DNA from: Ornithinibacillus sp. 4-3
Lineage (GTDB): Bacteria > Bacillota > Bacilli > Bacillales > Amphibacillaceae
Direction: 5' to 3'
Assembly (NCBI RefSeq): GCF_040958695.1
Contig: NZ_CP162599.1
Location: 1,832,001 to 1,896,000 of the forward strand
DNA length: 64,000 nt
Within the stretch, counting starts at the first letter, position 1. Each line of letters starts with the position of its first letter. Made by a program: the position numbers and the translations under genes. Positions 1 to 7,794 of this stretch are shown here, piece by piece. Under the pieces are notes generated by a model that ran no database searches, was not told the origin of the DNA, and saw only the letters and a list, made by a program, of their open reading frames with translations.

Positions 1-397
1 ATAAAGGCATATTGATATAAACAGATTCATAATTCCCTGGTTGTATTTGATAAGTTTCATGATAAAATCCAACTGCATCATTGTTGGAGGCTTTATTATT
101 AAAGTTTCTCCAGGCAGCCAAATGCTTTTTACCTCTTGCATAAGCGAGTAAATCTTCAGTAGACCGCCAATATTGCACCATCAACGTTGTTCGTAAACCA
201 AAATAGCTTTCCATAGAAAGGAATCCTAATTCTTCCTTATTTTCATAAAGCTCACGAATCATCCCAGGCATTGCAGTAAAAACAGGTCCCCATTTGCGAA
301 TCGACCACCATTTATTAACACGCATACCAATAATAAAAACAACCATATCTTTACTGTTTTCCGTTGTGTATCGACCTTTGTGAATTTTTTTAGGCAT
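1..397 (-). CDS. DUF4188 family protein (partial, 3' end outside window)
   Basis: The gene reads leftward and leaves the window, so about 132 N-terminal residues are visible. The start ATG at 397 follows GGAGGA at 405-410 with 7 nt spacing; an ATG at 404 hits a stop after four codons. The protein begins MPKKIHKGRYTTENSKDMVV and contains MRVNKWWSIRKWGPV and YFGLRTTLMVQYWRS. This matches my memory of the DUF4188/monooxygenase-like family, small alpha+beta-barrel proteins often next to PadR regulators. The activity is not established. It starts 23 nt after the padR stop, so the two are probably co-transcribed and controlled by PadR. Confidence 0.75.
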   Translation of the reverse strand, partial: MPKKIHKGRYTTENSKDMVVFIIGMRVNKWWSIRKWGPVFTAMPGMIRELYENKEELGFLSMESYFGLRTTLMVQYWRSTEDLLAYARGKKHLAAWRNFNNKASNNDAVGFYHETYQIQPGNYESVYINMPL

Positions 398-420
398 TGA
401 GCATTCCTCCTTTTAAAAAT

Positions 421-960
421 CTATAGATTTTTAATTGTTTCCTCACACCATGCTAAAGCAGCTTCCGTCACTTTTTTTCCATAATCAAGTGTAAACAGCC
501 AGTATTTCGCATCATTCTTGTTATTGTCGTAATAAGAAATCATTTCTTCGATTCCTTCGTATTTTTCATATGTTGCTTTTAATTTTTTCTGATAATCTTC
601 TAATAGCTGAAGCGTCTGTTCAACTGTTTGATGCTGTCCAAAAAATAATTTTAGCAGTACTTCATTTCTTTCTACTGGTAATTGCTTTAACGGTTGCTCT
701 AGCCATTCCTTTAATGCTTGCATACCTTTTTTTGTAAGAGAGTATTCTTTACGTGTAGGCTTTCCTTCGTCTGATGTTATTTGAACTGTTGCTAATTCAT
801 CTGCTTCTATAAGCTTTAAAGTTGGATAGATTTGTCCGTAGCTAATTTTCCAGAAATGAGTAAGGCTGTTATCAATAAAACTTTTTATTTCATAACCAGA
901 TCGGCAGTCTGTTGTTAGGATTCCAAGTATCGCGTATGTTGTATCATTGTATTTCTTCAT
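421..960 (-). CDS. PadR family transcriptional regulator
   Basis: This 179-residue protein has an N-terminal winged-helix PadR domain (about 9-85: YAILGILTTDCRSGYEIK, then FWKISYGQIYPTLKLIE and RKEYSLTKKG). A C-terminal helical Vir_act_alpha_C-like domain (about 95-175) ends in a helix rich in W and aromatic residues. Length and architecture are typical of full PadR repressors that sense phenolics or other toxic small molecules. The next gene, a DUF4188 protein, follows after 23 nt and is the likely regulated partner. Two inverted repeats just upstream of the start (973-1004) suggest autoregulation. The ligand is unknown. Confidence 0.88.
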   Translation of the reverse strand: MKKYNDTTYAILGILTTDCRSGYEIKSFIDNSLTHFWKISYGQIYPTLKLIEADELATVQITSDEGKPTRKEYSLTKKGMQALKEWLEQPLKQLPVERNEVLLKLFFGQHQTVEQTLQLLEDYQKKLKATYEKYEGIEEMISYYDNNKNDAKYWLFTLDYGKKVTEAALAWCEETIKNL

Positions 961-972
961 TTATTTCACCAC

Positions 973-1004
973 ATATCTTTAAGATATATATCATTTAGAT
1001 ATAT
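973..1004 (-). promoter_or_regulatory. Probable PadR operator: two adjacent inverted repeats
   Basis: Upstream of padR, ATATCTT-T-AAGATAT (973-987) is a perfect palindrome around one base. It runs into ATATATC-N5-GATATAT (986-1004), a second perfect inverted repeat. They sit 12-45 bp before the padR start, where a promoter and repressor site would be expected. The composition is very AT-rich, so some symmetry could arise by chance. Confidence 0.5.
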
Positions 1005-1217
1005 AATACATATTTCAATCGAAAAAGTAAAGAGAGATCAATTAAAAAAGAGGCATATATACGTAAAGTAAAAAGAATGTCATAATAAATATAGAAGTAT
1101 TCATTTTTAACGAAGTAATAGACTAACTTTCTATTTTGATGGGAAAAATAGCAGTGATGCTACTTTTCTAAAGGTGTTAGCTAATAAAATGCTAATAAGG
1201 TATAAGGGGAAACAAAT

Positions 1218-2120
1218 ATGAGAAGTATGCAAAGCTGGATGATAGAACGATTACTTATGCGTTTTAGTAATAAAAATAGCTTTACGAATAAGAAAAAGTA
1301 TAAGGCTTTTTTAAAAAAGCGACGAATCGAAAATGAAAAACCATATAAATTATCAAAATATATTCAGCAAAAATTTAATATCAAAAAAGAAATTTTTGCT
1401 GAAATGGAATGTTACATATTTAATTCAGACCTTGCCGACTCAAAAAAATCCATACTCTATTTACATGGAGGAGGATATATTAAACAGCCTTCCATATACC
1501 ATTGGCATTTTCTCGGAAAACTAGCAAAAGCTACAAATGCTAAAATATATGTTCCAATTTATCCAAAAGCACCTAATCATCAATATAAAGAGTCTTTTGA
1601 TAAAGTTCTGCCAATATATAAATGGATTTTAGAGATATCGAATAAAAAAGATATTATTTTAATGGGAGATTCTGCTGGTGGAGGATTCGCATTAGCGCTA
1701 GCACAATTACTTTTAGAGAAAAAATTATTACAACCAAGACATATTATTTTACTATCTCCTTGGCTCGATCTTACCTTGAAGAATCCAGAAGCTTCCAAAC
1801 TAGAGCGCAAAGATCCAATGTTAGGTATTTATGGCTTGATTCAAATGGGTAAAGCATATGCAGGAGATACTGATCCAAACCATTATTTATTAAGTCCAAT
1901 CAATGGAAAATTAAAGGGATTAGGAGAAATTACTTTATTTGTAGGGACACATGAAGTCTTTTTGCCAGATGCAAGAAAGCTTATTGAAATGGCTAAACCA
2001 TTGGATGTAAAAATAAATTATTTTGAATATCCGAAAATGAATCATATTTTCTTGCTCTATCCTACCCCAGAAGCCAAAAAAGCTACTAAAGAAATTGTAA
2101 AGATTATTATGCAAAAATGA
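1218..2120 (+). CDS. Alpha/beta hydrolase, hormone-sensitive-lipase (family IV) type esterase
   Basis: This 300-residue protein is a probable carboxylesterase. Its oxyanion-hole motif HGGGY (83-87) and nucleophile elbow GDSAGGG (150-156, Ser152) define the HSL/family IV group. The likely catalytic acid is Asp251 (in VFLPDARK) and the base His276 (in MNHIF). No signal peptide is apparent, so it is probably cytoplasmic. The start ATG follows AAGGGGAA with suitable spacing. It is first in a co-directional run with a condensation-fold acyltransferase (64 nt downstream), a zinc-ribbon membrane protein and a nucleotidyltransferase. An esterase next to an alcohol acyltransferase suggests making and breaking of one ester; the substrate cannot be read from sequence. 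Confidence 0.88.
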   Translation: MRSMQSWMIERLLMRFSNKNSFTNKKKYKAFLKKRRIENEKPYKLSKYIQQKFNIKKEIFAEMECYIFNSDLADSKKSILYLHGGGYIKQPSIYHWHFLGKLAKATNAKIYVPIYPKAPNHQYKESFDKVLPIYKWILEISNKKDIILMGDSAGGGFALALAQLLLEKKLLQPRHIILLSPWLDLTLKNPEASKLERKDPMLGIYGLIQMGKAYAGDTDPNHYLLSPINGKLKGLGEITLFVGTHEVFLPDARKLIEMAKPLDVKINYFEYPKMNHIFLLYPTPEAKKATKEIVKIIMQK

Positions 2121-2184
2121 AAGCTATGAAGGGTAATGAAAATAGAGTATAAGCAAAAACAGCATGTATAGAGGTGTTCAACTT

Positions 2185-3441
2185 ATGAGTGAATGGTACA
2201 GACTTGATAATGCAGGTAAAGTGTTTCATGCTGTGTCAGAACCAGCTAATTCTTCGGTCTTCCGAATTTCAACTATTATGAAGAAAACTGTACAATCAGA
2301 GAAACTTCAATTGGCATTAGATAAAACGATTAAACGATTTCCCATATTTGCAGTGAAGCTTCGAAAAGGAGCTTTCTGGGATTTTCTAGTAGACAATAAG
2401 GAGAAGCTATATGTTCAGCTAGAAAGTCAATATCCATGTGCGCCAATCGATCCATTAGAAACAAATGGCTTCTTACTACGCATTATTTATTATAAAAAGC
2501 GGATTTCAGTTGAATTTTTTCATTCCGTTACAGATGGCACAGGCGCTTTAGAATTTATGAAAGCATTAGTTTATTACTACTTAGTTCATTTAGGGGAAGA
2601 AGTAAACTATGAGAGTGTGTTGATCGATATTCATAATGAACAAAGTTACTATGAAAGAGACGATAGCTATCAAAACTATGTCACAAATGAAAAAACAGTA
2701 ATGGCTAAGGAAATATCTTCTTATCAAATTCGTGGAGTACCCATAGATCAAACCATAACAATCCATGGGAGAATGAGTGCAGGCAAAATACATCAGCTTG
2801 CTAAAAAGCACGAAACAACAATTACTGTATTTATCACTGCTATTTTAATTGCAGCTATTTATAAAGAAAGATTAAAGTACAGAGCATATAAAGAGGAAAT
2901 AAAAATTGCTATTCCAGTTAATTTACGAAGCCTTTTTCCATCTAATACATTACGTAATTTTTTTGGAGTAGTTAATATAGGGATGGTTGTTACAGAAAGC
3001 ACAACATTGGAAGAAATTATTAGAGAAACATCAAAGCAATTACAGGAAAAAGTACAAAAAGAAATTTTACAGCAAAGCATTAATGATAGAGTAAAATGGC
3101 AAACAAGATTAACCGCACGTTTTATCCCACTTCCATTAAAATATTATGCGATTCGTTATGGGTACAGAAGCTTCAGTGAACGTACAAAAGCGATGACTTT
3201 GACAAATATGGGTATGGTCCGCTTCTCTGAATCTATAGATCCACATATTTCTCATATGGAAATGGTGATGTACCCAACAAAGAAAAGTCCAATCAATGGA
3301 GGTATGATTGCTGTTGGGGATGAACTTGTCATCACATTTGCCCGAATGATACAAGAAGCAGATATTATCCGTACCTTTTTTAAAGAACTGTCTAAAACTT
3401 ATAACTTGGAGATAGAGGTGTACTCCAATGACAATAGATAA
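2185..3441 (+). CDS. Alcohol acetyltransferase-like, condensation-fold acyltransferase
   Basis: I place the start at the ATG of MSEWYRLDNA because GAGGTG (2171-2176) lies 8 nt upstream; the in-frame ATG at 2164 has no ribosome binding site. The protein is about 418 residues. It carries the HxxxDG active-site motif of CoA-dependent acyltransferases and NRPS condensation domains (HSVTDG, about residue 113 from this start). A C-terminal half contains a conserved AIPVNLRSLFPSNTLRNFFG stretch, as in alcohol acetyltransferase (AATase)-like proteins. It probably transfers an acyl group from acyl-CoA to a hydroxyl. It overlaps the next gene by 14 nt, so translation is likely coupled. Confidence 0.8.
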   Translation: MSEWYRLDNAGKVFHAVSEPANSSVFRISTIMKKTVQSEKLQLALDKTIKRFPIFAVKLRKGAFWDFLVDNKEKLYVQLESQYPCAPIDPLETNGFLLRIIYYKKRISVEFFHSVTDGTGALEFMKALVYYYLVHLGEEVNYESVLIDIHNEQSYYERDDSYQNYVTNEKTVMAKEISSYQIRGVPIDQTITIHGRMSAGKIHQLAKKHETTITVFITAILIAAIYKERLKYRAYKEEIKIAIPVNLRSLFPSNTLRNFFGVVNIGMVVTESTTLEEIIRETSKQLQEKVQKEILQQSINDRVKWQTRLTARFIPLPLKYYAIRYGYRSFSERTKAMTLTNMGMVRFSESIDPHISHMEMVMYPTKKSPINGGMIAVGDELVITFARMIQEADIIRTFFKELSKTYNLEIEVYSNDNR

Positions 3442-4105
3442 AACCGAGAAACATTATTGTACGAATTGTAATATCTATACAAAACAACATTATTGCCCTC
3501 TATGTAAACAGGGGCTTTCTGAAGTGATAGAGGAAAACGAATACTATCCAGCCTATGAAATGAAAATAAAGCGACGTTATTTTATCCAGCGTCTTGTTCT
3601 GTTTATTGCAATTTTCTCTATTAGTACAAGTCTGTTAATAAATTTATTAACAGACCCAGATACATTATGGTTTTTATATGTGTTAGGTCCAGTATTATAT
3701 GGTTTATTATGTATTAATCATACTATTTTATCCAAGGCACATACTGGTTCAAAAGTGATTTTTCAAGTGATTGTACTTTCTATCATGCTGTTTATCTTGG
3801 ACGCAGCGTCAGGAAGCTCAAAATGGTCTATTCACTATGTTATTCCTTTCCTTGTGACCTTGGCAACCTTATTTGTAACTATTATCATTCTTAGAAAGCC
3901 AATGAAATGGAGTGAATATATAGGATATATGTCCACAATGGTCGTTTTAGGATTTCTTCCTGTTATTCTTTTTCTAAGTTCTTGGTCAACTGTTTTATGG
4001 CCAAGTGCAGTAACTGCTTTATATGCATTACTCACATTAATCGGTATGGTATTATTTTCAGAAAAAACAATGAAAAATGAAATCGTACGGAGATTTCATT
4101 TTTAG
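3428..4105 (+). CDS. Zinc-ribbon integral membrane protein (DUF6320-like)
   Basis: The 225-residue protein opens with a short zinc ribbon: Cys pairs in YCTNC (about 10-14) and YCPLC (about 22-26). After a basic linker (KIKRRYF) come about six hydrophobic segments, e.g. LVLFIAIFSIS, TLWFLYVLGPVLYGLL, IFQVIVLSIMLFIL, VIPFLVTLATLFVTII and LGFLPVILFL. It overlaps the acyltransferase by 14 nt. This layout, a ribbon then a multi-spanning membrane domain next to an AATase-like protein, matches what I recall as DUF6320; no biochemical function is known to me. It may anchor or assist the acyltransferase at the membrane, which is inference. Confidence 0.7.
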   Translation: MTIDKTEKHYCTNCNIYTKQHYCPLCKQGLSEVIEENEYYPAYEMKIKRRYFIQRLVLFIAIFSISTSLLINLLTDPDTLWFLYVLGPVLYGLLCINHTILSKAHTGSKVIFQVIVLSIMLFILDAASGSSKWSIHYVIPFLVTLATLFVTIIILRKPMKWSEYIGYMSTMVVLGFLPVILFLSSWSTVLWPSAVTALYALLTLIGMVLFSEKTMKNEIVRRFHF

Positions 4106-4127
4106 AGGGGAATCAAGGGGATATCAT

Positions 4128-4886
4128 ATGGAAATTGATAAACAAATGAATGATGTATTAAAAGTATTAACAAATGAACTACCAGAAATATTAGTTGGTA
4201 TTTACTTATGTGGTTCTTCTGTACAAGGTGGATTGAAGGCTAATAGTGATTTAGATTTCTTAGTTATCGTTAAGGAAAAACTTTCTCAAAAATGCAAGCA
4301 AAATTTAATCGAAAAACTTAAATCTTTCTCTAAAAAGATTGGAGAAGACACTCATTTGCGATATGTAGAAATTTCTGTCATTGTTCAAGCACAAATTACA
4401 CCTTGGTCCTATCCACCTACACAAGATTTTATCTATGGTGAATGGCTACGAGATGCTTACGATAGGGGATATATTCCTTTAAATGAAGCAAATCCTGATT
4501 TAACGATACTATTGTATCAAGCGAGAGAAGTAGCTAAAAGGCTCTATGGTTCCTATTCACTCCAAGAAATATTGCCCGAGATTCCTTTTACAGATGTGAA
4601 ATTGGCAATGAAAGAATCAATTGCTGAAATAGCTTGTGATTATGAAGGTGATGAACAAAATGCAATCTTAACGCTTTGCCGGATAATCCAAACATGCTTA
4701 ACTGAAAAAATCTATCCCAAAGATATTGCAGGAGAAATACAAGCTGAGCAGGCACTTACACAGCATCAAAAACTAATCATTTTAGCTGTCGAAAGCTATT
4801 TAGGTGAGAAAGAGATTAATTGGAAGAACTACGATGTTACTGAAACAGTAAATTATTTGCATAAACAAGCGTTAATATATCTTTAA
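4128..4886 (+). CDS. Aminoglycoside nucleotidyltransferase-like protein (AadA/ANT(9) family)
   Basis: The start at 4128 (MEIDKQMNDVL) has AAGGGG 7 nt upstream; an in-frame ATG at 4077 lies inside the previous gene and has no site. The 252-residue protein has the nucleotidyltransferase core: LCGSSVQGGLKANSDLDFLV, with GS at 29-30 and the metal-binding DLD at 41-43. Glu81 (YVEISV) fits the catalytic base of AadA. The segment ITPWSYPPTQDFIYGEWLR is typical of ANT(3'')/(9) enzymes, and a C-terminal helical DUF4111-like domain follows. These enzymes adenylylate spectinomycin or streptomycin. Drug activity here is unproven; it follows the membrane-protein gene by 22 nt, and a terminator follows. 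Confidence 0.82.
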   Translation: MEIDKQMNDVLKVLTNELPEILVGIYLCGSSVQGGLKANSDLDFLVIVKEKLSQKCKQNLIEKLKSFSKKIGEDTHLRYVEISVIVQAQITPWSYPPTQDFIYGEWLRDAYDRGYIPLNEANPDLTILLYQAREVAKRLYGSYSLQEILPEIPFTDVKLAMKESIAEIACDYEGDEQNAILTLCRIIQTCLTEKIYPKDIAGEIQAEQALTQHQKLIILAVESYLGEKEINWKNYDVTETVNYLHKQALIYL

Positions 4887-4893
4887 ATGATAG

Positions 4894-4929
4894 AGCATTC
4901 AAGGGAAGAAATTCTTTTGAATGCTTTTT
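4894..4929 (+). terminator. Rho-independent terminator
   Basis: AGCATTCAA (4894-4902) pairs with TTGAATGCT (4917-4925) across a 14-nt loop and is followed by TTTTC. It ends the esterase-to-nucleotidyltransferase run and isolates the SOS promoter downstream. Confidence 0.75.
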
Positions 4930-4943
4930 CTAGTTTATTCATC

Positions 4944-4993
4944 TTGACTATAGAAACGTATGTTCTTATAATCATAAATAAGAACATATATTC
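4944..4993 (+). promoter_or_regulatory. SOS-type promoter with two LexA-like boxes
   Basis: A strong sigma-A promoter is visible: TTGACT (4944-4949), 17-nt spacer, TATAAT (4967-4972). The Bacillus LexA consensus is GAAC-N4-GTTC. AAAC-GTAT-GTTC (4954-4965) lies in the spacer with one mismatch. GAAC-ATAT-ATTC (4982-4993), also with one mismatch, covers the likely transcription start. LexA bound at both would block initiation, consistent with DNA-damage control of the Y-family polymerase at 5012. Confidence 0.75.
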
Positions 4994-5011
4994 TTATCGG
5001 GAGAGAGTGTG

Positions 5012-6316
5012 ATGAAAAATATTATCATGGTGGATTACTCTAATGAACCACGTAGAAATATCATGTGTATTGATGCAAAATCCTTTTTCGCCAGCGTAGA
5101 AGCTTCTGAACGCAACCAACATCCTTTAAAAGCGCGAATTGCGGTTGTATCAAAGCCTGATAGTCAAGGTGGTTTAGTTTTAGCTTCATCTCCTTTAGTA
5201 AAAGAAAAATATGGCGTTGAAACAGGAACAAGAATTTACGAAATTCCTCCTGAAGCAAATATAGAAATCGTTGAACCACGTATGGCATTATATTTAGAAA
5301 AAAATTTAGAGATATTACGCATTTTTAAACGTTATGTAGCAGAAGAGGACTTGCATGTTTATTCCATCGATGAATCCTTTATTGACGTAACTAGATCCAA
5401 GAACCTTTTCGGCGGTGCACACCATATAGCGAAGAAAATCCAGTATGATGTTTGGAAAGAGCTAGGGTTAGTATTAACTATTGGAATAGGAGACAATCCA
5501 CTTCTGGCAAAATTAGCACTCGATCATCAGGCAAAGCATGATGTGCAAAATGCTTTTATTGGGGAATGGAGATATGAAAATGTTCCAGATACCGTATGGA
5601 AAATAGGATCTTTAAGTAAGTTTTGGGGAATAGGACAAAAAACAGAAACAAATTTAAATCAATTAGGAATTCAAAATATTTATCAGCTATCTCAATATAG
5701 TATTCATAAATTAAAATCAAAATTCGGGGTCATTGGAGAGCAGCTCTTTTTTCATGCCCATGGAATTGATAGAAGCATTTTATCTGATACCTACAAGCCT
5801 AAAAGTACATCCTTTAGTAAAAATCAGATATTAAATAGAGATTATCTTGTTAAATATGATATTGAGATTGTTATTCGAGAAATGACAGATGAGAATGTAG
5901 CCAGATTAAGAAAACATCGACTAGTAACTGGTGTTATAAAATTAGCTATCGGATATTCTAAAAATACGATACATGATGGATTCAAACATGAAATGAAAAT
6001 TGATGCAACAGATTCATCTAAACAACTAAAAGGATATATGCTGCTTATGTTTAATAAATATTATAAGGAAAACACTCCTGTAAGAATTATTAATATAACC
6101 TTTGGAAGACTTCGGCCCAAACAAGCTATCCAATTGAATTTCTTTGAAGCCCCAGAAGAAATCATCGAAAATGAAGAACTAGATAGTGCTATTAATATTG
6201 TTAGAAAAAAACATGGTTATACTTCATTACTGCATGCATCAAGCTTACTTGAAAGTGGGATGGCCAGATATCGAGCTAAATTGCTGGGTGGCCATAGATC
6301 CGGAAAGGAAGAGTGA
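5012..6316 (+). CDS. yqjW: Y-family translesion DNA polymerase (YqjW/UvrX, UmuC-like)
   Basis: This 434-residue Y-family polymerase has the catalytic-site motifs IDAKSFFASVEA (about 20-31) and YSIDESFIDVT (about 117-127). These supply the acidic residues for two-metal catalysis. Little-finger and C-terminal parts follow, and QLNFF near the C-terminus resembles a sliding-clamp-binding motif. It would replicate across lesions at the cost of mutations. The ATG at 5012 is 8 nt from GGGAG; the preceding GTG is an alternative. Family and partner fit B. subtilis yqjW-yqjX: a YolD-like gene starts one nucleotide after the stop. Two LexA-like boxes upstream indicate SOS induction. Confidence 0.9.
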   Translation: MKNIIMVDYSNEPRRNIMCIDAKSFFASVEASERNQHPLKARIAVVSKPDSQGGLVLASSPLVKEKYGVETGTRIYEIPPEANIEIVEPRMALYLEKNLEILRIFKRYVAEEDLHVYSIDESFIDVTRSKNLFGGAHHIAKKIQYDVWKELGLVLTIGIGDNPLLAKLALDHQAKHDVQNAFIGEWRYENVPDTVWKIGSLSKFWGIGQKTETNLNQLGIQNIYQLSQYSIHKLKSKFGVIGEQLFFHAHGIDRSILSDTYKPKSTSFSKNQILNRDYLVKYDIEIVIREMTDENVARLRKHRLVTGVIKLAIGYSKNTIHDGFKHEMKIDATDSSKQLKGYMLLMFNKYYKENTPVRIINITFGRLRPKQAIQLNFFEAPEEIIENEELDSAINIVRKKHGYTSLLHASSLLESGMARYRAKLLGGHRSGKEE

Positions 6317-6317
6317 T

Positions 6318-6722
6318 ATGGAGGAAGTTCATATAATACGCATTACACCGGAACAATTTGGATATGAAGATAGGGGTATTGTTAAATGGTTAGGAATGCT
6401 ACTCTCCGATCATACAGAAGCACTTAAGCAGGAGAGAAAGAAAAATCAATTAAGGGAAATCAAAGCCAAAGTGGAGATGACAGAAGTAGAGAAGGCTAAT
6501 ATCCTTTACAAAGCTTTCACTACGGGTTCTCCTGTTTTAATCCAGGCTAATATTGTAACGAATGGAAATTATTATAAAGATCTAGCATGTAAAGTCTCAG
6601 GCTATGCCGATAATCAAATTTATTTTATATTAAAAGATAAGAGAGAAGCTAGTTGTACATTAGAAGAAATAAGAAATGTAGAATTTATGAATTTGTTAGA
6701 TTGGTACGATAAAAGGGAATAA
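6318..6722 (+). CDS. YolD-like family protein (YqjX-type)
   Basis: The start ATG at 6318 follows GGAAAGGAAG and comes one base after the polymerase stop, so the longer upstream frame is not the real N-terminus. The 134-residue protein contains the YolD signature region RGIVKWLGMLLSDHTEALK and a C-terminal half with LIQANIVTNGNYYKDLACKVSG and CTLEEIRNVE. YolD-like proteins are regularly encoded directly downstream of UvrX/YqjW polymerases in Firmicutes. Their role is thought to be as accessory factors in SOS mutagenesis, not as enzymes. Co-transcription from the LexA-type promoter is expected. Confidence 0.85.
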   Translation: MEEVHIIRITPEQFGYEDRGIVKWLGMLLSDHTEALKQERKKNQLREIKAKVEMTEVEKANILYKAFTTGSPVLIQANIVTNGNYYKDLACKVSGYADNQIYFILKDKREASCTLEEIRNVEFMNLLDWYDKRE

Positions 6723-6749
6723 TTAAAATAAAAACCAGGAGGCATAACA

Positions 6750-7661
6750 ATGACAAATCAAAAGATTGTCCCACATTTATGGTTTGACACAGAGGCAAAG
6801 GAAGCCGTAGCATTTTATTCTTCCATTTTTCCAGAATCAAAAGTCACACATAGTATGGTATTATATGATACTCCATCAGGAAATGCTGATTTAATATCCT
6901 TCGAACTATGGGGAACAAAATTCATGGCAATTAGTGCAGGTCCTTATTTTAAATTCAATTCAACCATTTCTTTTATGGTGAACTTTGATCCATCTCGAGA
7001 AAAAAATGCAAGCAAAATAATAGATGAAGTTTGGAATAAGTTATCAGAAGAAGGCACTGTGCTGATGCCACTTGATAAATATCCGTTCAGCGAAAAGTAT
7101 GGATGGATTCAAGATAAATATGGTTTGTCATGGCAATTAATTCTTACCAATCCAGAAGGTGAAGAACGTCCACCTATCATACCGTCACTATTGTTTACTA
7201 ATGATGTATGCGGTAAAGCTGAAGAAGCAGCTCGTTTTTATTTATCTATATTTCAAAATGGGAAGGAAGGGCACATCGCACGTTATCCTAAAGGCATGGA
7301 GCCTAATATGGAAGGAACCATTATGTTTTCTGACTTCATGTTAGAACATCAATGGTTTGTTGCAATGGACAGTGCGGAGGCTCATTCTTTCCATTTTAAT
7401 GAAGCAATCTCATTTATGGTCTATTGTGACACACAGGAAGAAATAGATTACTACTGGAATCAACTGACAGCAGTTCCAGCATCTGAACAATGCGGATGGC
7501 TGAAGGATAAATATGGCTTATCCTGGCAGATTGTACCTAAGGAAATGGATGACATGATGGAAAATGGAACAGACGAGCAAATAGCAAGTTTGAATCAAGC
7601 TACGCTTAAAATGAAAAAACTTGATCTTGCTGAGTTGCGAAAGGCTTATAAGTCAATATAA
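6750..7661 (+). CDS. VOC-family protein with two PhnB/3-demethylubiquinone-methyltransferase-like domains
   Basis: The 303-residue protein is an internal duplication. Residues about 4-140 (QKIVPHLWFDTEAKEAVAFY through YGWIQDKYGLSWQL) and about 150-285 (ppIIPSLLFTNDVCGKAEEAARFY through CGWLKDKYGLSWQI) each form a complete VOC/PhnB unit, so one polypeptide can make the four beta-alpha-beta-beta-beta modules usually formed by a dimer. Some relatives act on toxins or small metabolites, but most are uncharacterised. The ribosome binding site is CAGGAGGC. It follows the YolD gene by 27 nt and is probably co-transcribed up to the terminator at 7668. Confidence 0.82.
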   Translation: MTNQKIVPHLWFDTEAKEAVAFYSSIFPESKVTHSMVLYDTPSGNADLISFELWGTKFMAISAGPYFKFNSTISFMVNFDPSREKNASKIIDEVWNKLSEEGTVLMPLDKYPFSEKYGWIQDKYGLSWQLILTNPEGEERPPIIPSLLFTNDVCGKAEEAARFYLSIFQNGKEGHIARYPKGMEPNMEGTIMFSDFMLEHQWFVAMDSAEAHSFHFNEAISFMVYCDTQEEIDYYWNQLTAVPASEQCGWLKDKYGLSWQIVPKEMDDMMENGTDEQIASLNQATLKMKKLDLAELRKAYKSI

Positions 7662-7667
7662 TTATTG

Positions 7668-7717
7668 AACAGGTTCTATTAAATTAATTTTAGTAGAACC
7701 TGTATTATTTTTTTACA
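7668..7717 (+). terminator. Rho-independent terminator
   Basis: ACAGGTTCTA (7669-7678) pairs perfectly with TAGAACCTGT (7694-7703), followed by ATTATTTTTTT. It ends the yqjW-yolD-VOC unit. Confidence 0.85.
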
Positions 7718-7794
7718 TTGGTTTTCCCAAAAGAAAATCAAATCGCTATGTTATAATACTAGATAATTTTGAAATTCAGAGAGAAGGGTGCTTC

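Noticed and set aside
6186-6317. N-terminal extension of the YolD-like gene
   Set aside because: It overlaps the end of the polymerase gene in another frame; the ATG at 6318 is better placed.
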